Shown here: positions 46,828 to 59,830 of the stretch, piece by piece
Layout: every line of letters begins with the position of its first letter
Numbering within the stretch: the stretch's first letter is position 1
From: Drosophila miranda
Lineage: Eukaryota > Arthropoda > Insecta > Diptera > Drosophilidae
Length of the DNA: 64,000 bases
Direction: 5' to 3'
Assembly: GCF_003369915.1 (NCBI RefSeq)
Contig: NC_046677.1
Span: forward strand, 7,130,001-7,194,000
Notes under the pieces: model-generated
Seen by the model: the letters and a program-made list of their open reading frames with translations, nothing else
Told to the model about the DNA's origin: nothing
The model's database searches: none
Made by a program: the position numbers and the translations under genes

Positions 46828-46900
46828 CACCACCACCACCACCACCACCACCACCACCACCACCACCACTGCTGCTGCTGCTGCTGCTGCTGTTGTTGTG
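46828..46900 (+). repeat. Composite (CAC)n-(CTG)n microsatellite
   Basis: About 14 CAC units run directly into about 8 CTG units and then TGTTGTTG. Any open frame across it is a run of single residues, so it is treated as non-coding. Confidence 0.95.
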
Positions 46901-49900
46901 CTTTTTCTTGGGTCTGCCACTGCCCCTCCATATAGTTTTTCCTCTCCCCCCCCAACCCCTGACTGTGTGGCACCAACAGCAAGTGAAAAACGCAGCCCGC
47001 AACTAAAACATGCGCATTCAATGGGTGGCAGCCGTAGCCGTAGCCGAAGCCGAAGCCTCCTCCAAGTCCCCCAAATCTCTCTCGCTCTCTCTCCCACTCT
47101 TCGCTCCTCTCTTTTACTGCAATTCATTTCCAGGCAGAGGCAGGAGAGTGTATGTGTGTGGTGTGTGTGCGGAGATTTACCGTTTTATACTTGACATTTC
47201 CAAAAGTTTAAGTTTTAATTTATGACACCGCCACTTTCTATACGGGGAACGACAAGCCAAATATGAGCGAATAGGGAGCGTCCTTAAACAGGATATCTCT
47301 GGCCATTGTCGCCGCTGCAGCTGCCGCTGCCACTGCTGCTGCTGCCGCCTTCTTCACTGCACTTTTTGGGGGTTCAAGAAACGCTTTCAGTCTTTCATCT
47401 TTACAATTTCCATTGTCATGAAGGATCCATCCCCATTCAAAGTTCTGAGTGTCCAGTTTTTAGTGGAGGTCACATGGCTTTTAAAATGGGATACACGAAG
47501 AACGGGAAGGAATATGGAAGGATTAACACTAATAAGAGAATTATTTATACGTACCTTTTATTTGATTTCGATTAAAAATCGATAGTGGTGAAATGTTATC
47601 GACGTTTCACGTTTCATTGAACCTTTCGCTTAAATCTAGAAAACTAATCCTCTATGGACAGATTTCATATTTTAAAATTAGATTTAAAAGTCACAAAAAA
47701 TGCTGAAGATCGATCTATCTATATTACTGCCTTGGTACTGTTTCTTTCTTCTTTGAAAAGTACAGTCCCAATTAAAAATAGTTCCTTATATCAACTTGTC
47801 CCCTCTTCTTTCACCTCTCATAAAAATATTTCCGTTTAGAAAAGAAAACTGGCAGCATGTTGGGATCTCCAGGTCGCCACTCCATCTGTTGGGTGGGGGC
47901 AGGGGAGCAGGAGGAGTCATGTAATTTGCATTCGCGAGTGAGTCCGAGGCTAAGAACTAATAAACACACCGGAACCCGAGTCAACAAATTGTCGACTTGT
48001 GCACCGCACAGCCCCCTCCCCGACCCCAGGAGTTGATGGAGAGACACAGAGAGAGGAGGAGGAGGAGAGAGCTGGCATACGGTTAATAGGCACAGAACCG
48101 CACCGCGGGTCGGTTCTTCTTGGCTCAAATTGAAAGTTATTTAAGGCAAAAGGTCGGGAAGACACCAGAGCCAAGGGTGTGGTGTGGTGTGGTGGGGGTG
48201 AGGTGGGGTCTGGTGGTGTCGTGGCCTATGGGGGCCTTTTGGGAGCTGCTGCTGGCTGCGGAAATTGTTACCCGATGCCGGACGGGGGCCAACCGCAACA
48301 ACAGTAGTCCTGGTATTTTTTTCTCTTTCTACAAATAAGATTCGAAAAGTTTATGCCGCTGGCTGTCACGATGCGGTGCGAAGATGAAGCCAAAAGGGGA
48401 GTACCCTCAACGACCTGCGTCCCCTTTCGCTCTCTCCCCCTCTCTCTCCCTCTGAATATTTAACAAGCGGAAGGAAGAGGAAACCAAAATAGCGCAAGTG
48501 TTGCCTCAGTTTAATCTATTTCCTGCCGTAGACCAGAGCCAGTCTCGGGGTTCCCTTTCCGTCCATCCAATCCCCGATGCCGATCCTTGCAATCTTTAAA
48601 TACACAAATTTATACGCAAAACTTAAGTTAATTCCAAAACGTACACTTTTCTTTCCCTTTTTTTCCATGGCATTGCAGTGGAACTCCATTTGGAGGCTGG
48701 ACAAACAAATTGGTTCATAAAAATATGCGGTTAATATGGAAAATTGTCCAAGAAACATTTGCCAGAGGGGGAAGAGACAGAACCTTGCCCTGATATGATT
48801 ACTGCTTTCAGAGATGGCTAATAAAGGCATCCCACCGCCCGAATGGGGGATAGGCGAGACAGTGGCTTAGAATTGGGATTTGTAAGTGGGTTCTAGGGGG
48901 ACTTGAAGAGCGGAATCTACTAGAAAACTTTCTTCAATAGATATTTCACTGAAGGTGTTATATATATGGAGAAAGTGGCTTTTGAAAGTGGCTTCAGGCT
49001 CCCTCTGATTTAACTCTCTTTCGACCATAAATCCATCTATATATCTATGCACAAATCTTTATACCTATCGATCTAAGATTATCGATATATCATAAATAGA
49101 AATATCTATGGGAAAGATTTCTATATCTATCCTTTCCAAGTCTTATGTTTTCCTATTGTTCCTATTCCTATTTGTTCCTTTATTTTTGCATCTCTGCGCC
49201 AGTGAAAATTCAAAAGTTTTCTTCTTCCACCAAATCGAATTCTCCTCAAAAGATAAAATCCTCAGCCATTGTTCCAGCAAATCACATCATATATAATCGC
49301 CTTCTAGATGCCACACGATGCCACGAGTATTCGGAGGGGGATAAACACAAACTATTTTATTTGTTTTGTGAATTTTGCCAATGAATGCGCATCCCAACTG
49401 CCGAGGAGTACAAGACAAACGCCAAGTGCAAGGCGGCACGAACTGAAGATGAAGTTTATTTTATGACCCTGGCACCCGGGCCAAAAGAAGGATCGGGGAT
49501 ATGGGATACGGGAGTCCTCTTCCCGGCCAGACATTGCATCAGTGCTGGAGCTGGGATCCTTGGGTGTTGGTTCGTGCCACACACACGTGTGTGTAATCAA
49601 ATAATTTACCAAAAATCGAGAAATTATTACGAGTGAATTTTTACAAATTCATTTTCCACTTGTGCCCTGCCAGAGAGGAATCCCAGCCGCCAACAAAACA
49701 GTGGCTTGAAAGTTGTACGGACTGCATGCAAAGTGGCTGCCACAGATCCCACCATCTTCCATGCCCCCCTCCCTTAATGCTGCAGGATGTGTGGATTTTC
49801 CGGCATTTTGGCGGCATGCCCCTTTTGTTTATTTCTTTGAGATGCGGCAACGAACAAATGGCCTGCCGCCCCTGCTTCCCTCTCTCTCCTCCGCCAGTTT

Positions 49901-52559
49901 TTGATTGTGCAAACTACTACTCCGAGAGTCGACTTGGTACTCCGGTACTCGACTCTGCGGCAGTTGCATTCCAAGGTTTTGTGGCACGAACCTATTTGAG
50001 CACACACGTGTGTTCGTGTGTTCGTGTGTGTGTGTGTGGGAGGAAGGGAGGGGCGGTAGGGAGAGCCGGGGGATCGTATCAATTGTGTGTGATGGTCAAA
50101 AGTCATTTCAACAGCACTAAATTATTATTATCTTCAAGAAGTTTCACATGCTCGACAATCATCCAAAATACTCGGTCAACATTCGGGCCAGGGAGGGGGG
50201 CAATGCAGTACAGGAAGCCAGGGCAGGGTATCCTTTCATAAAGGATACGTTTGGATTTGTGTAATGGCATGGAATGTTTTGATGTTTGAACCCAAAAACT
50301 TTTGGGCCAAAATAAAAAGAGTTATAGAAAGGATTCGAGATTTTTGTGTGCTCAAATCAGAGATAATTTCGGTGCAGGGTATTTATAGAGGGGAAATGCA
50401 ATTAAAATATAGAAAAATATCTGCAGATATATTCAAATATATATTTTTGAAAATTATACGAAATTTGAGAGCTTTATCTGGTTGAAAATAATATTTCTAG
50501 GAGATGGTTTCTTCTAAGAAATTTAATGCATTAATTCGAAATCAATAAAATAATAAAATAAAGTAAATCAAAAAATTTAACTTAATATTATTAGCCCAAA
50601 TTAATACCTTACAGCAGTAAAAATACCTTTAAGCAAAAACCTATATTTAATTTGCTCTGAATTTAAATAAATTAATAAATCTAAATTTTGAAATAGTTTT
50701 TGTTCACAATAAACTTGAACTGCTTTGAATATTCTATAGAGTTCTTTGACTTCGTTTAAGGCTTTTTTTTATTTCAATATATTTTATCAATGAAATAAAA
50801 TATAAAAGCTCTTTGAATGTTATTTAGAATCACAAAAGCACTTACCCTGATGCTGAGAATCCTTTAACTGATGTCAATAGATCATTGCACCATTGTATAT
50901 GAATCTATAACAAAATAAAAGATACATTAATTAATAAAATCAATAAAAATGAATAATGAATTATAAGAATAATAAATAAAAGATACATTAATTAATAAAA
51001 TAAGTATGAAGATTTCCAAGAACCATTTTGCTTAAAATAATATACATCCAAAGTAAAAACATTTATAAATAATTATAGTTTCATTTCTTTTATGAATTCT
51101 CTCTCCTTAAACAAACTCAAACTCTTCTCCATTCAAATCTTAAGCACTCTCCTTTCATTTTAGTTAACTGCCGCTCTGTAAACCGATTTTCTAAGCCCCA
51201 TTTAGACAAAACTCACTCTATAATTAGACAATTTCCAGATATCACTGCTCTAAATAACAATTAAGTAGACAATTTTCCAAGCTCTGGTTAACCCGAAAAC
51301 AACTTTACCAAATTGCAGACATACTCGTGCATATTTGCAGTAGTTTTGCTGTTTTGTCCGCAGCAATTAGAAAATGCTAAAGAAATCACTAAGCAAAATT
51401 GCGATTCAAAAAACGATTTCGAATGTAAAAATCTAATGGAAAATGCAAAATACAGACAAAAAGCGTCTGAACGGAACAACACACGCAATTTGCAAATGAA
51501 AATTGTTTTTCTGTCTAATGTGCCACCAAACCAAAAAAAAAAAAACATCATCAGAAGTGTCTTTCTTTTGGCTGCGGTTTGTGGCATTGCCTTCAATTTC
51601 TTGACTCTTGCAGCCACAGCCACAGCTAATTTCATCTCTAATATCATTTAGTTGTTATTAGATACTCCTTTTCTTTTCTTTTGGCAGTTTTCCGCTGGGG
51701 TTTTTCCACTGGCAGCTGACGCTAAGTGCCGCTAATTGAAATTTCGTTTTGGGTTGTAATTGTCCTCCGCTTTTGGGACTTGGGGCTTGGGGTTTTTCTA
51801 GATTGGAGAGGAGGTTTTCCCTTTCTTACCCCTTTTTTTTTATAAATTTGCTTATTAATATTTTTTTGTGTAGAACAATTAGAAGCAACTGTGGAGGGAT
51901 TTTTGAAAGCCAAGTAGAGAACCTGTAGGGAGAGCTAGGATTGGTGGGATTTTTTCTTTGAGTTTTCGAGGAGAAAAACCCTAAAAATAAGAGGCTTGAC
52001 ATCACAGCCACCTACTATTAGCCGCCTAAAGCTCTAATTCGTCTAAATTCATAATAGCTAAAATCATTTTTTATAAAGAAAATTTGACATTCGGTGTTGA
52101 TTGATGGGATCTTTAGATAAATCAATCTTTTTCTGGTTGAAACAACGTATTATTTAAGGATTTACGTGAGTTCTCCAATAAACTATAATCAAGACAATTC
52201 CACATGAATTTTAATAGAGTTTAAAGAAAACTATTTGTGAAAGAATATTAACTTATAAAATAGTAAAAATATATGCTTATCCAAGATACAAATATTAAAT
52301 GTAAAGCGTAGAGAGTACATAATTTAAAAAAGCAATTCCCTTAAAAAAAGGGAATACTTCTAATCTCTGCATTTCTAATAGGTCTCCAATATGTTTCTTA
52401 TATTTAAAAACAATATTAGTCTAAGTTTTGATTAAGTTTGATTAAAATTCAAATAACTATGAATTTTGACTGAAAGTGCAATAATGTTATTGCTAAGCTA
52501 TTTAGCTTTGACTCGTCGAATATTATAAAATATCTATTATATTATAATTATATTGTATT
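46901..52559. other. Gene-poor sequence, middle part
   Basis: Alternates between GC-richer blocks with purine/pyrimidine runs and CACACGTGTG-type tracts (49580, 50000-50040) and AT-rich blocks from 50440 on. A 202-codon plus-strand frame at 49633-50241 is Cys-rich and matches nothing I know; I regard it as chance. No RNA gene is seen. Confidence 0.4.
50912..51001 (+). repeat. Short duplicated AT-rich block
   Basis: AATAAAAGATACATTAATTA followed by ATAAAAT occurs at about 50914 and again at about 50975, a 61-bp spacing, in otherwise simple AT-rich sequence. Confidence 0.6.
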
Positions 52560-53390
52560 ATCTATACACTCAGAGAAAACTGGAATGGTAAACAGAAGGA
52601 AACTATATTTAAATTAAATATTTGGTTGTTAAATGCAAAAAGTGGAATTATTTAAAATTATCATAAAATTCAGCATAAATTTACTAAATGTAACAGTTAT
52701 TAATATGGATTATATTTGATCTAAATAAAATCACATTAAAATAAATTTAGGAAATATATTTCATCTTAATATGAATTTAATTAAATATTTCATTATTATT
52801 TAATTTAAATATGGGCAAAAAAAATAAAACAAAAATTTACCCAGGTTTTTTAGACGATTCGATAGAATTTGGTTAGCTCTATATTTAGTACAAAAGATGG
52901 GGTTCATCCAATTTTTAGTTTTCTCAATAATAGCAATAAACATGTGGATGCGAAGATACGCGAAATAGAAGTCGACTTTGGCTTAATCTAGTAAAATGGA
53001 AAAATCTACGAAACGGAACAGAATATTCCAAATCAGTAAATTTATTTTAAAAGAGGATTAATGTAGGTTTCTAACGAGTATTTACACAGTAAATTAAATC
53101 TCCTAATGTTTTTTTAAATTGAGTTAGGTATCGGTCGCGAACGTTTATATAATATTAATGAATTAAATTTGTAGGAGATGTATTTAATATATGCGTGAAA
53201 ATATTTAATTTATATATGAAATATAATTATTTTAAAAATTAAATATATTTAAATACTTTACTTATACGGGAATACACTTTCTTTTTGCAGACTCCACACT
53301 CGGGGCATATCTTTTGGTTTACATTTTTAAATCTTAGTGTAAATATTAAAATTTCAGCGCTTGTATCTCTCGAGTGTTGGGCTTATTGCA
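52560..53390. other. Very AT-rich block with possible transposon-like ends
   Basis: Starts TACACTCAGAGAAAACTG, a form like the ends of some fly MITEs. Near 53370 the sequence CTCTCGAGTGT is an imperfect inverted partner. The inside has long ATTTAAAT-type runs and no coding potential. The match between the ends is weak, so a transposon origin is only a suggestion. Confidence 0.25.
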
Positions 53391-56347
53391 AGTCAAAGAC
53401 TTTGGAAGTAGTTCTTGAATATATCCTAGTTTTTCCCCCAACTTTAGCCCCCTGCTGACTCTGCATTTGATCCGAATTGCGTTGGATTCCCCTTAGCTTT
53501 CACGTACACCCACCGTTTGTTCTTCTTTCATCTAACAAATGTGTTCCCCTAATGAATAAATGAGGACAGCAAACAAAGTGTTACCTGGCCTACACACCGC
53601 CCTTATACCTCATGGGGCACGGGGCATGGGGCAGCTAGTAGTATCCTTTGTCAATATTCATTATACGAGTGTGCATACTTTCTGCCGCTTGACAAGCCTC
53701 GTGGCGTGGCCCAAGTCATAAAGTTGTCGAGTGAACGTCTCATAAAACGTGACGATAATCATAATTGATGCTCCAGAGCATAGACCAAAAATAGGATAGA
53801 GGAGGGTTCCAGCTACCGTCCTTAGTCTTAACAAAATTGTAATTTAGTTTGCTGGCCCAACCCCCCCAAAAAACACCTCATCCCCTGTTGACTTTTTGGC
53901 TGATTTTTGTGTGGCTTTTTTGGTCCAAAATTAAGGGTAAAATTGTTAATTGAAATTTGTGTGTGAGGGAGGCAGCCACCATCCCATTCCGTCCCATCCC
54001 ATCCCATCACCTGCTCTGATGTTTTGTTTTGGCTGAGAATTTATCTAGGAGACATTGTACCGGTAGCAGCTGCAACAGATTTCCATTTTGGCTGCCACAT
54101 CGCCTATCCCAATGATAAATCAATGCAACATATGGCCATGTTGCAGCAACCTTTGCCATGACCGTTGTAAATTTTAAATCAATGTTTCAGGCGAGGGACG
54201 GAGATGCGTTAGTCTTTTTTCCTTTGCTGTCCTGTAAGTTCTAGCTTTTATCCTTTTTGGCCGGCTACACGCACTTGCGGTGCGCACTTGCCTTCTCCGT
54301 TTGCCGTAAATCCTGCGAAGCAGCAGCCTTTTGTCGTCTTTCGAAGGACTCCGAAGAGAGTCGTCCCCTGGTAGAAGCCACGCTATCCATTATTGTATTA
54401 ATTAACAGGAACAGGATCACCAATCAGGCGCTTGATTAATGATGTCACTCGCCATCGTAAATCTCGATTTGAACATGTGCAAATTTCGGATGCAAATAAA
54501 TGGGGCTGAACCGGGCGGACGGTACTTTGCTTACATGGAGGATGCAACACAGCGCCTCGCCTCGCCTCGTTGACCAATCGCCAGCCACACTCCGCACCCT
54601 GCCACCTCCTCCTCCGACTCCTCCTCGTTGTCCTTGGCGTATGCTTTGTGTTTCGGACATAATCATACATTAGGAACCCCCCCCAGAAAACAGGAGGGGG
54701 ACGACCGACTGCAGCTCTGGTACATCCTTCCTTCCTTTCTCTCTCTCTCTCTGCCTCGGCGGATGCATTAGGTTGTGATTGTGTTGCAACCGCCTGTTGA
54801 TTCCACAAGTCGGAGGACATTTAAATGGGATTAATGCTTTGCTTGAGCAATTGCCATAAATTTTCCAACTAAATTTAGTCGCCTTCGGGCGGGGCATTAA
54901 ATGTAATGCAGTTGTTAGGATTCTTGGCTCTCCGAGTGTACAGAAATCCTTGGGATTAAGACTAGGAAATAGAGATAGTAATGGAAATTAGTTAGATGAT
55001 GAAATATGGAATCATAAGAGTACATTAAAGAGTCGATAATCATCAAAAACAGATACTCTGTTAGTACGGGGAGATCCTCCTTTGACCCCCTCTACGATCT
55101 CTCTCGAATGGAAATTGCCATTTTTGGAAGCGTTAGTCCTGCAATGACAAAAAAGACAAACCATTTGGAGGCGCAACATTTTGTGGAAATTAGTTGTTCA
55201 TAAATTAGCGTTTATTGCAAACAGAGGCAAGCATTCGTGGAAAATTCGTGGAATTTTGATTTGGAAATATATGTATGCAGTTTTTGGACTAATAAAGCAA
55301 AATGGTTGCAGCGCCCAGGAGTTGCACCATGCACCGCAGGTACTTCTAATCTCATGTAGCCGCCGATTATAAATTGTTGCGTACTTCATTTCGGCCAAAA
55401 TAATAACATGAGTAATTAATTTAATGTGCCAGCCGCAAACCCACAAACAGCACAGCCAGCGAGTAGGTGGGGCATGTGGCATGGGGCACGGGCCAGAAGG
55501 GTACTTCTGGGTGCAGTACATTGCGTAACAAATGAACTAATGTTTATTGCAATTGTCGCGTAAATTACAATGCATTGCCCAAAATCTATGCAGAGGCGGC
55601 AGTGGCAGTGGCATTGGCGGCAGCTGCATTCAAAATCTGGCAAATGGTTGGAAATTATTTTGGTCGCGGTCGTGTCCCCCGCCGTGTTCCGTCTCCTCCG
55701 ATTCCTGCTCCGATTGTCCAAAAATGCTCATTCTGTGAACCAATTTGAAATGAAATGTATATTTAATTCTGAAACGAGAGAGAGTCGCGTCGAATACCTG
55801 TTTGAACATCATCCATGGGGGCCCGGCCTGGCCTCTCCTCCCGATTGGAATTGGAATAAAAGTCGCCTCTCACTTGTTCGGGTTCGGGCCATAGCCCCGC
55901 CATGGTACCCCCATTAATTTTATTATTTTTATGTCCTTTGGTATAAATTCGTCCTTAGTTTATGGTGCGTGAATAAATGGATGAATGCAGCAAAACATTC
56001 ATTTCGATTCATTTGAATGTCGCATCCACTGCACACGGCTAAGCCAATAAATAAATTCACTCGCCCCCACTCCGAGCTTAAGATTGATTTTTGTTTTATT
56101 TTACAATGAACTGCACTGCATTATTTGCTAATTGAATGGCTGGACCTGAATAGCGTTAAAAAGGAATGAGAAACCGAGTTCTTTTGGGCAATAAGGACAC
56201 GTTTCCAGAGACTTGCTGCCTTGTATCGATAGCCATAGCTTTGAAGACCATAAAAGCTTCATAATTTGTTAAGACAAAGATTTAAGTACATAAATATTAG
56301 AGTACCTTGAGGCAATGTAGAGAAAAGAAAATTACAAACAATTTAAA
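53391..56347. other. Gene-poor sequence with mixed composition
   Basis: Ordinary-composition intergenic or intronic sequence with several stretches resembling conserved fly non-coding DNA: ATAATCATAATTGATG at 53755, GTGACGATAAT, and GCAAATAAATGG near 54490. I cannot identify any gene, and no exon with matching splice sites was found. Confidence 0.35.
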
Positions 56348-56830
56348 GATTCATCTATCGTTTGTTATCGAAACAAATCGATGCCCTGGCCGATACAACT
56401 ATTACTTCGATAGATGCATAGATAAGCCTTAATTGAATCTTCCACCGAAGAATAATCCAAATGAATTAAGAAACCATCCATATCCTCTAATTTCCCTGGA
56501 GTCGAGTTAGAGTTAAGAAAATTAGCAATACCTAAAAGATCTAACCACCTTTTTTATCGGAACTAATCGATGCACTTCGATAAACGAATAGATAAGTTTT
56601 AATGATTTTCAATCCGGAGATCCACCGAAGAATAATCCAACTAAATCAAGTACCCATCCTTGTCCTCTAATTTCTCTTGAGTCGACTTAGAGCTAAGAAA
56701 GATTCATCTATCGTTTGTTATCGAAACTAATCGATGTCCTGGCCGATACAACTATTACATCGATAGACGCATAGATGAGTCTTAATTGTTTTCAATCTGT
56801 ATTCGAAATAAATCAAGTACCCATCCACAT
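56348..56830. repeat. Tandem repeat of about 176 bp, 2.7 units, rich in CGATA sites
   Basis: Unit 1 starts at 56348 and unit 3 at 56701 with the same GATTCATCTATCGTTTGTTA; unit 2 (about 56525) is more diverged at its start. Shared blocks include AATCGATG, GGCCGATACAACTATTAC, GCATAGAT(A/G)AG, CACCGAAGAATAATCCAA and CAAGTACCCATCC. Each unit carries several CGATA/TATCG motifs of the kind bound by BEAF-32 and DREF. Confidence 0.85.
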
Positions 56831-59189
56831 TAATCCTTAATCAATTGTCTCTCAATCAATTGACTTATCCCCCAATTTAATCCGAGACACTTATTTCCAC
56901 AAAAATTAACTTTAAGTGAGTTGTAACTTCACCCCCTCCCCACACTTGGTGGGCACTTTCTTATGTGTGTGGGTGTGTGTGTTTACCCCCTCCCAATGGT
57001 TGTTTCGAGGGTCCGTCTGGAGTTTTGTTTATGCTGCCGTCTAATGTCTTCTTGGACCCTTTTTTGTTGTAACAAATTGCGTCTGCAAGTGCCATCACAC
57101 ACGCACACACACAGAGCCAGAAACTTGTCCAAGACCCATCTCCATATTCCTTCCGTAGAGTTTATGGCGCACTTGGCGTTGCTATCGTTAACCGTTTTTG
57201 GGGGTTCGTTCGTTCGGCTCCGAGTCTGGGCCATCGTCCGTTTACCGCATCGTAATGTCACTCCAACAAATCACACCAACTTGGACCATAAATTGTTTTC
57301 GTTAATTCCAATTAGAAGGCATCTTTGCACGTACATACGAGTGTGTCTGCTGCCCGTATGCCCGTGCTCGTTGCAGTCATTTTTACGGCTCGCGTCTGGT
57401 TTCAAAGTTGGAAATTGATTTCCATTCAAGGGTCTAGAATTTATATGGGTTCCATTTTGCTATTAAGCTGATAAATTTATAGATTTGTCCACAGGGAAGA
57501 GGGATTTTGGGTTAAAAGGTGACAGAAATACATAAATTCTTTCAAAGATGAATTATGGTATTTTATAGATACAAAAAACGATCTAAAACTCATTTTATAT
57601 TCATTGAAAAGAAAACTTCAAATTTCGCACCAATAAATGCTTAAACCAGTGGAAATAGTATTATATCGAGGCACACGTACCTCAACACCATGATACCTGG
57701 TAATCAGTTTCTAAAAAGAGCTACAAATCTTGGTTCAAAACTATCCATACTTAAATAAAACCAAGAGGAATTTCCAATAATTGGTATAGGCTTCAAAGCA
57801 TATATCAAATATTGCTGTAAGGTCCCAAAAAACTGCCCCATCGAATACTTTTCCCTTCAGTTCTTATAGTAAAGAACCCAAAAGATCAACTCTCACCCCT
57901 ACCTCTCCATTTTGTAACATTTTCAGAGCTTAAATACACCGTACACCCGTATACAGTGTGTATTCAATAAAATGATTTGTGTGATACATAAAAAAAGGAA
58001 CGCATACCAAAATGGCGTTGGCTATTTATGTTCCAGGACATTGCAGCTGGTCTGTCGGTGGACCGGTGTACCGGTACGCCCCACCTCCCACCTCTGGAGG
58101 GGACTCCGACTCCGACACCGACTCCGACCGACACTCGCCAACACTTTAGGGCGAGAATTTATGACTGCTTTTTTCAGCTGCAGGTAGCACGAGTAGTATG
58201 CGCTTTTCCGGCCAAGCACTTAATTGATGTTGTGTCGCGTAAATTATAAACAAAACAAAAATTAAAGTGGACTCCACGCTGGGGCCAGCGGCTCCTTGGG
58301 ATCCTTTTGGCTTTGGGTGCCGCTGCCGCTGGCGCGTTATGGCTGTGCCTCGGAAGCATCGCTGCCGGATCCGGAAATGCTTTCATTGCAAGTGGTGGCT
58401 ACCATAATAATAAAAAAAAAGTAACGCACAAGAGGCGCCCACACACGGGTCGGTCGGTTCCACACGCTGGTAATTCCCCGCCCACATTTAGGGCCTGGTC
58501 AAGAGGCTAAGCAGGCCGTGGGAGTGAGGTCAAGCGTGAAAGTGCCGCGCTCCTTCCAGCCGGATGTCCATCTGACGCCCTCAGCCTCCGGCTTCCTAAA
58601 GACCTCCTCGCTTTCCTGGCTTCCTGCTCCTCCCTCATCTAAAGAGCGCCTCCTCGCCGCTCGGTGCGCATAAATTTTCGCCTCTTTGCATCGCAAAGTG
58701 TCCTCGAAAAATGTGGTGCCAGAGGAGGTTCTGGCTGGTACACAGTTCCATGTGTGTGCTGTCGTTTGTCTAATACGGTTTGCTGTTCCCATAATAAACA
58801 CACTCTCCGCCTCTCTGCTCATCTCGGGAATGGTTGGGGTGTCCGCCTGGCAAACCTTTCAATAATAATTATTTTATCTGATTTTGCAGTGTTTTTAATG
58901 AAATATATTTCTTGTCTTCTTTGTGGGCTGGCCAGAAGAGCCAGATGATAATTTGTTTGAACAAAATAAAGAGGCAGAAGGGTACAGTGGAACCAATCAG
59001 TGGAACATTCTCTCTTGTTTTTTGAATAAAAGAGAGAAAGTACATGATTATTTTTGAATTAAACCAGGGAAGGATCTACTTTTGGCCAGCTTTATTGTAA
59101 AAAAAAGAGCTGTCACTCGTAGATCAACATCTTTCCTCATCAAATTCTTATTTAGAAATCAAAATAGTGAAAGAAACGAAGAGGATTTC
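56831..59189. other. Gene-poor sequence
   Basis: Contains CA/GT-rich tracts (56962-56981, 57097-57112) and a GACTCCGACTCCGACACC patch at 58102. The 151-codon frame at 56963-57418 shows no domain. Nothing is supported as a gene. Confidence 0.35.
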
Positions 59190-59830
59190 TTTAAATACAA
59201 CTCAAAATCATCTAGCAAGGAAATTCTTATCGTCATATTTTCAATATTTTCCGGTCTAATCCTAACACTTTCATTTTTTACACTTTCAACTCCAAATCAA
59301 AGGCAAATCAACTCCAAATATGGATTCAAAAATAAACCTAACGCTTCTTTTCAAATAAGAGCGAATAAATGTGAAACAAAAGTCGAAAATTCGTTTAAAT
59401 AAATTAAAATTTTAAATTTAAAACTCGAAATAATCGAGTAATAAAATTCTAATCATTATATTTGAAGTATCTTGAGATATTTTCGGGTGTTATCATTAAA
59501 TTTAAATTATATATTCCCAATTCTAAAGTGAACCAAATCCATAAGAGAACAAGTCCTGTTCTAGGAACAGCTTAAAAAAATATTAATTCAATCATAAACC
59601 TAATTAAACATGAATTTTCAAAATAAGAGCGATTTAAGGTGAAACAATAGTCAAACAAATTTTTAAATACAACTAGAAATCATCAAGTAATTAAATTCGA
59701 ATCATTATATTTTAAGTATTTTTAGATATTTCCAGGTACTATCATTATATTTATTATTCCAAGTTCAAAAGTATTCCAAATCCCCGACAGAACCACTCCT
59801 GTTCTAGGAACTGCTTAAAAAACACACCAA
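59190..59830. repeat. Diverged AT-rich tandem repeat, units of about 230-270 bp
   Basis: Three head-to-tail units share AATCATTATATTT(G/T)AAGTAT, AATAAGAGCGA, GTGAAACAA(A/T)AGTC and the CCTGTTCTAGGAAC(A/T)GCTTAAAAAA block (the last in units 2 and 3). Anchors recur at spacings of 249 and 268 bp. The open frame at 59082-59402 runs into this repeat and is therefore discounted. Confidence 0.7.

Noticed and set aside
46754-47194. 146-codon frame across the CAC/CTG tract
   Set aside because: Its length comes from a microsatellite; the translation is runs of Thr, Ala and Val.
49633-50241. 202-codon frame, Cys- and Ser-rich
   Set aside because: No splice structure, no recognised domain, runs through GTGTGT and polypurine tracts; chance is the simplest reading.
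59082-59402. 106-codon frame
   Set aside because: Runs into a diverged AT-rich tandem repeat, whose other units are not open.
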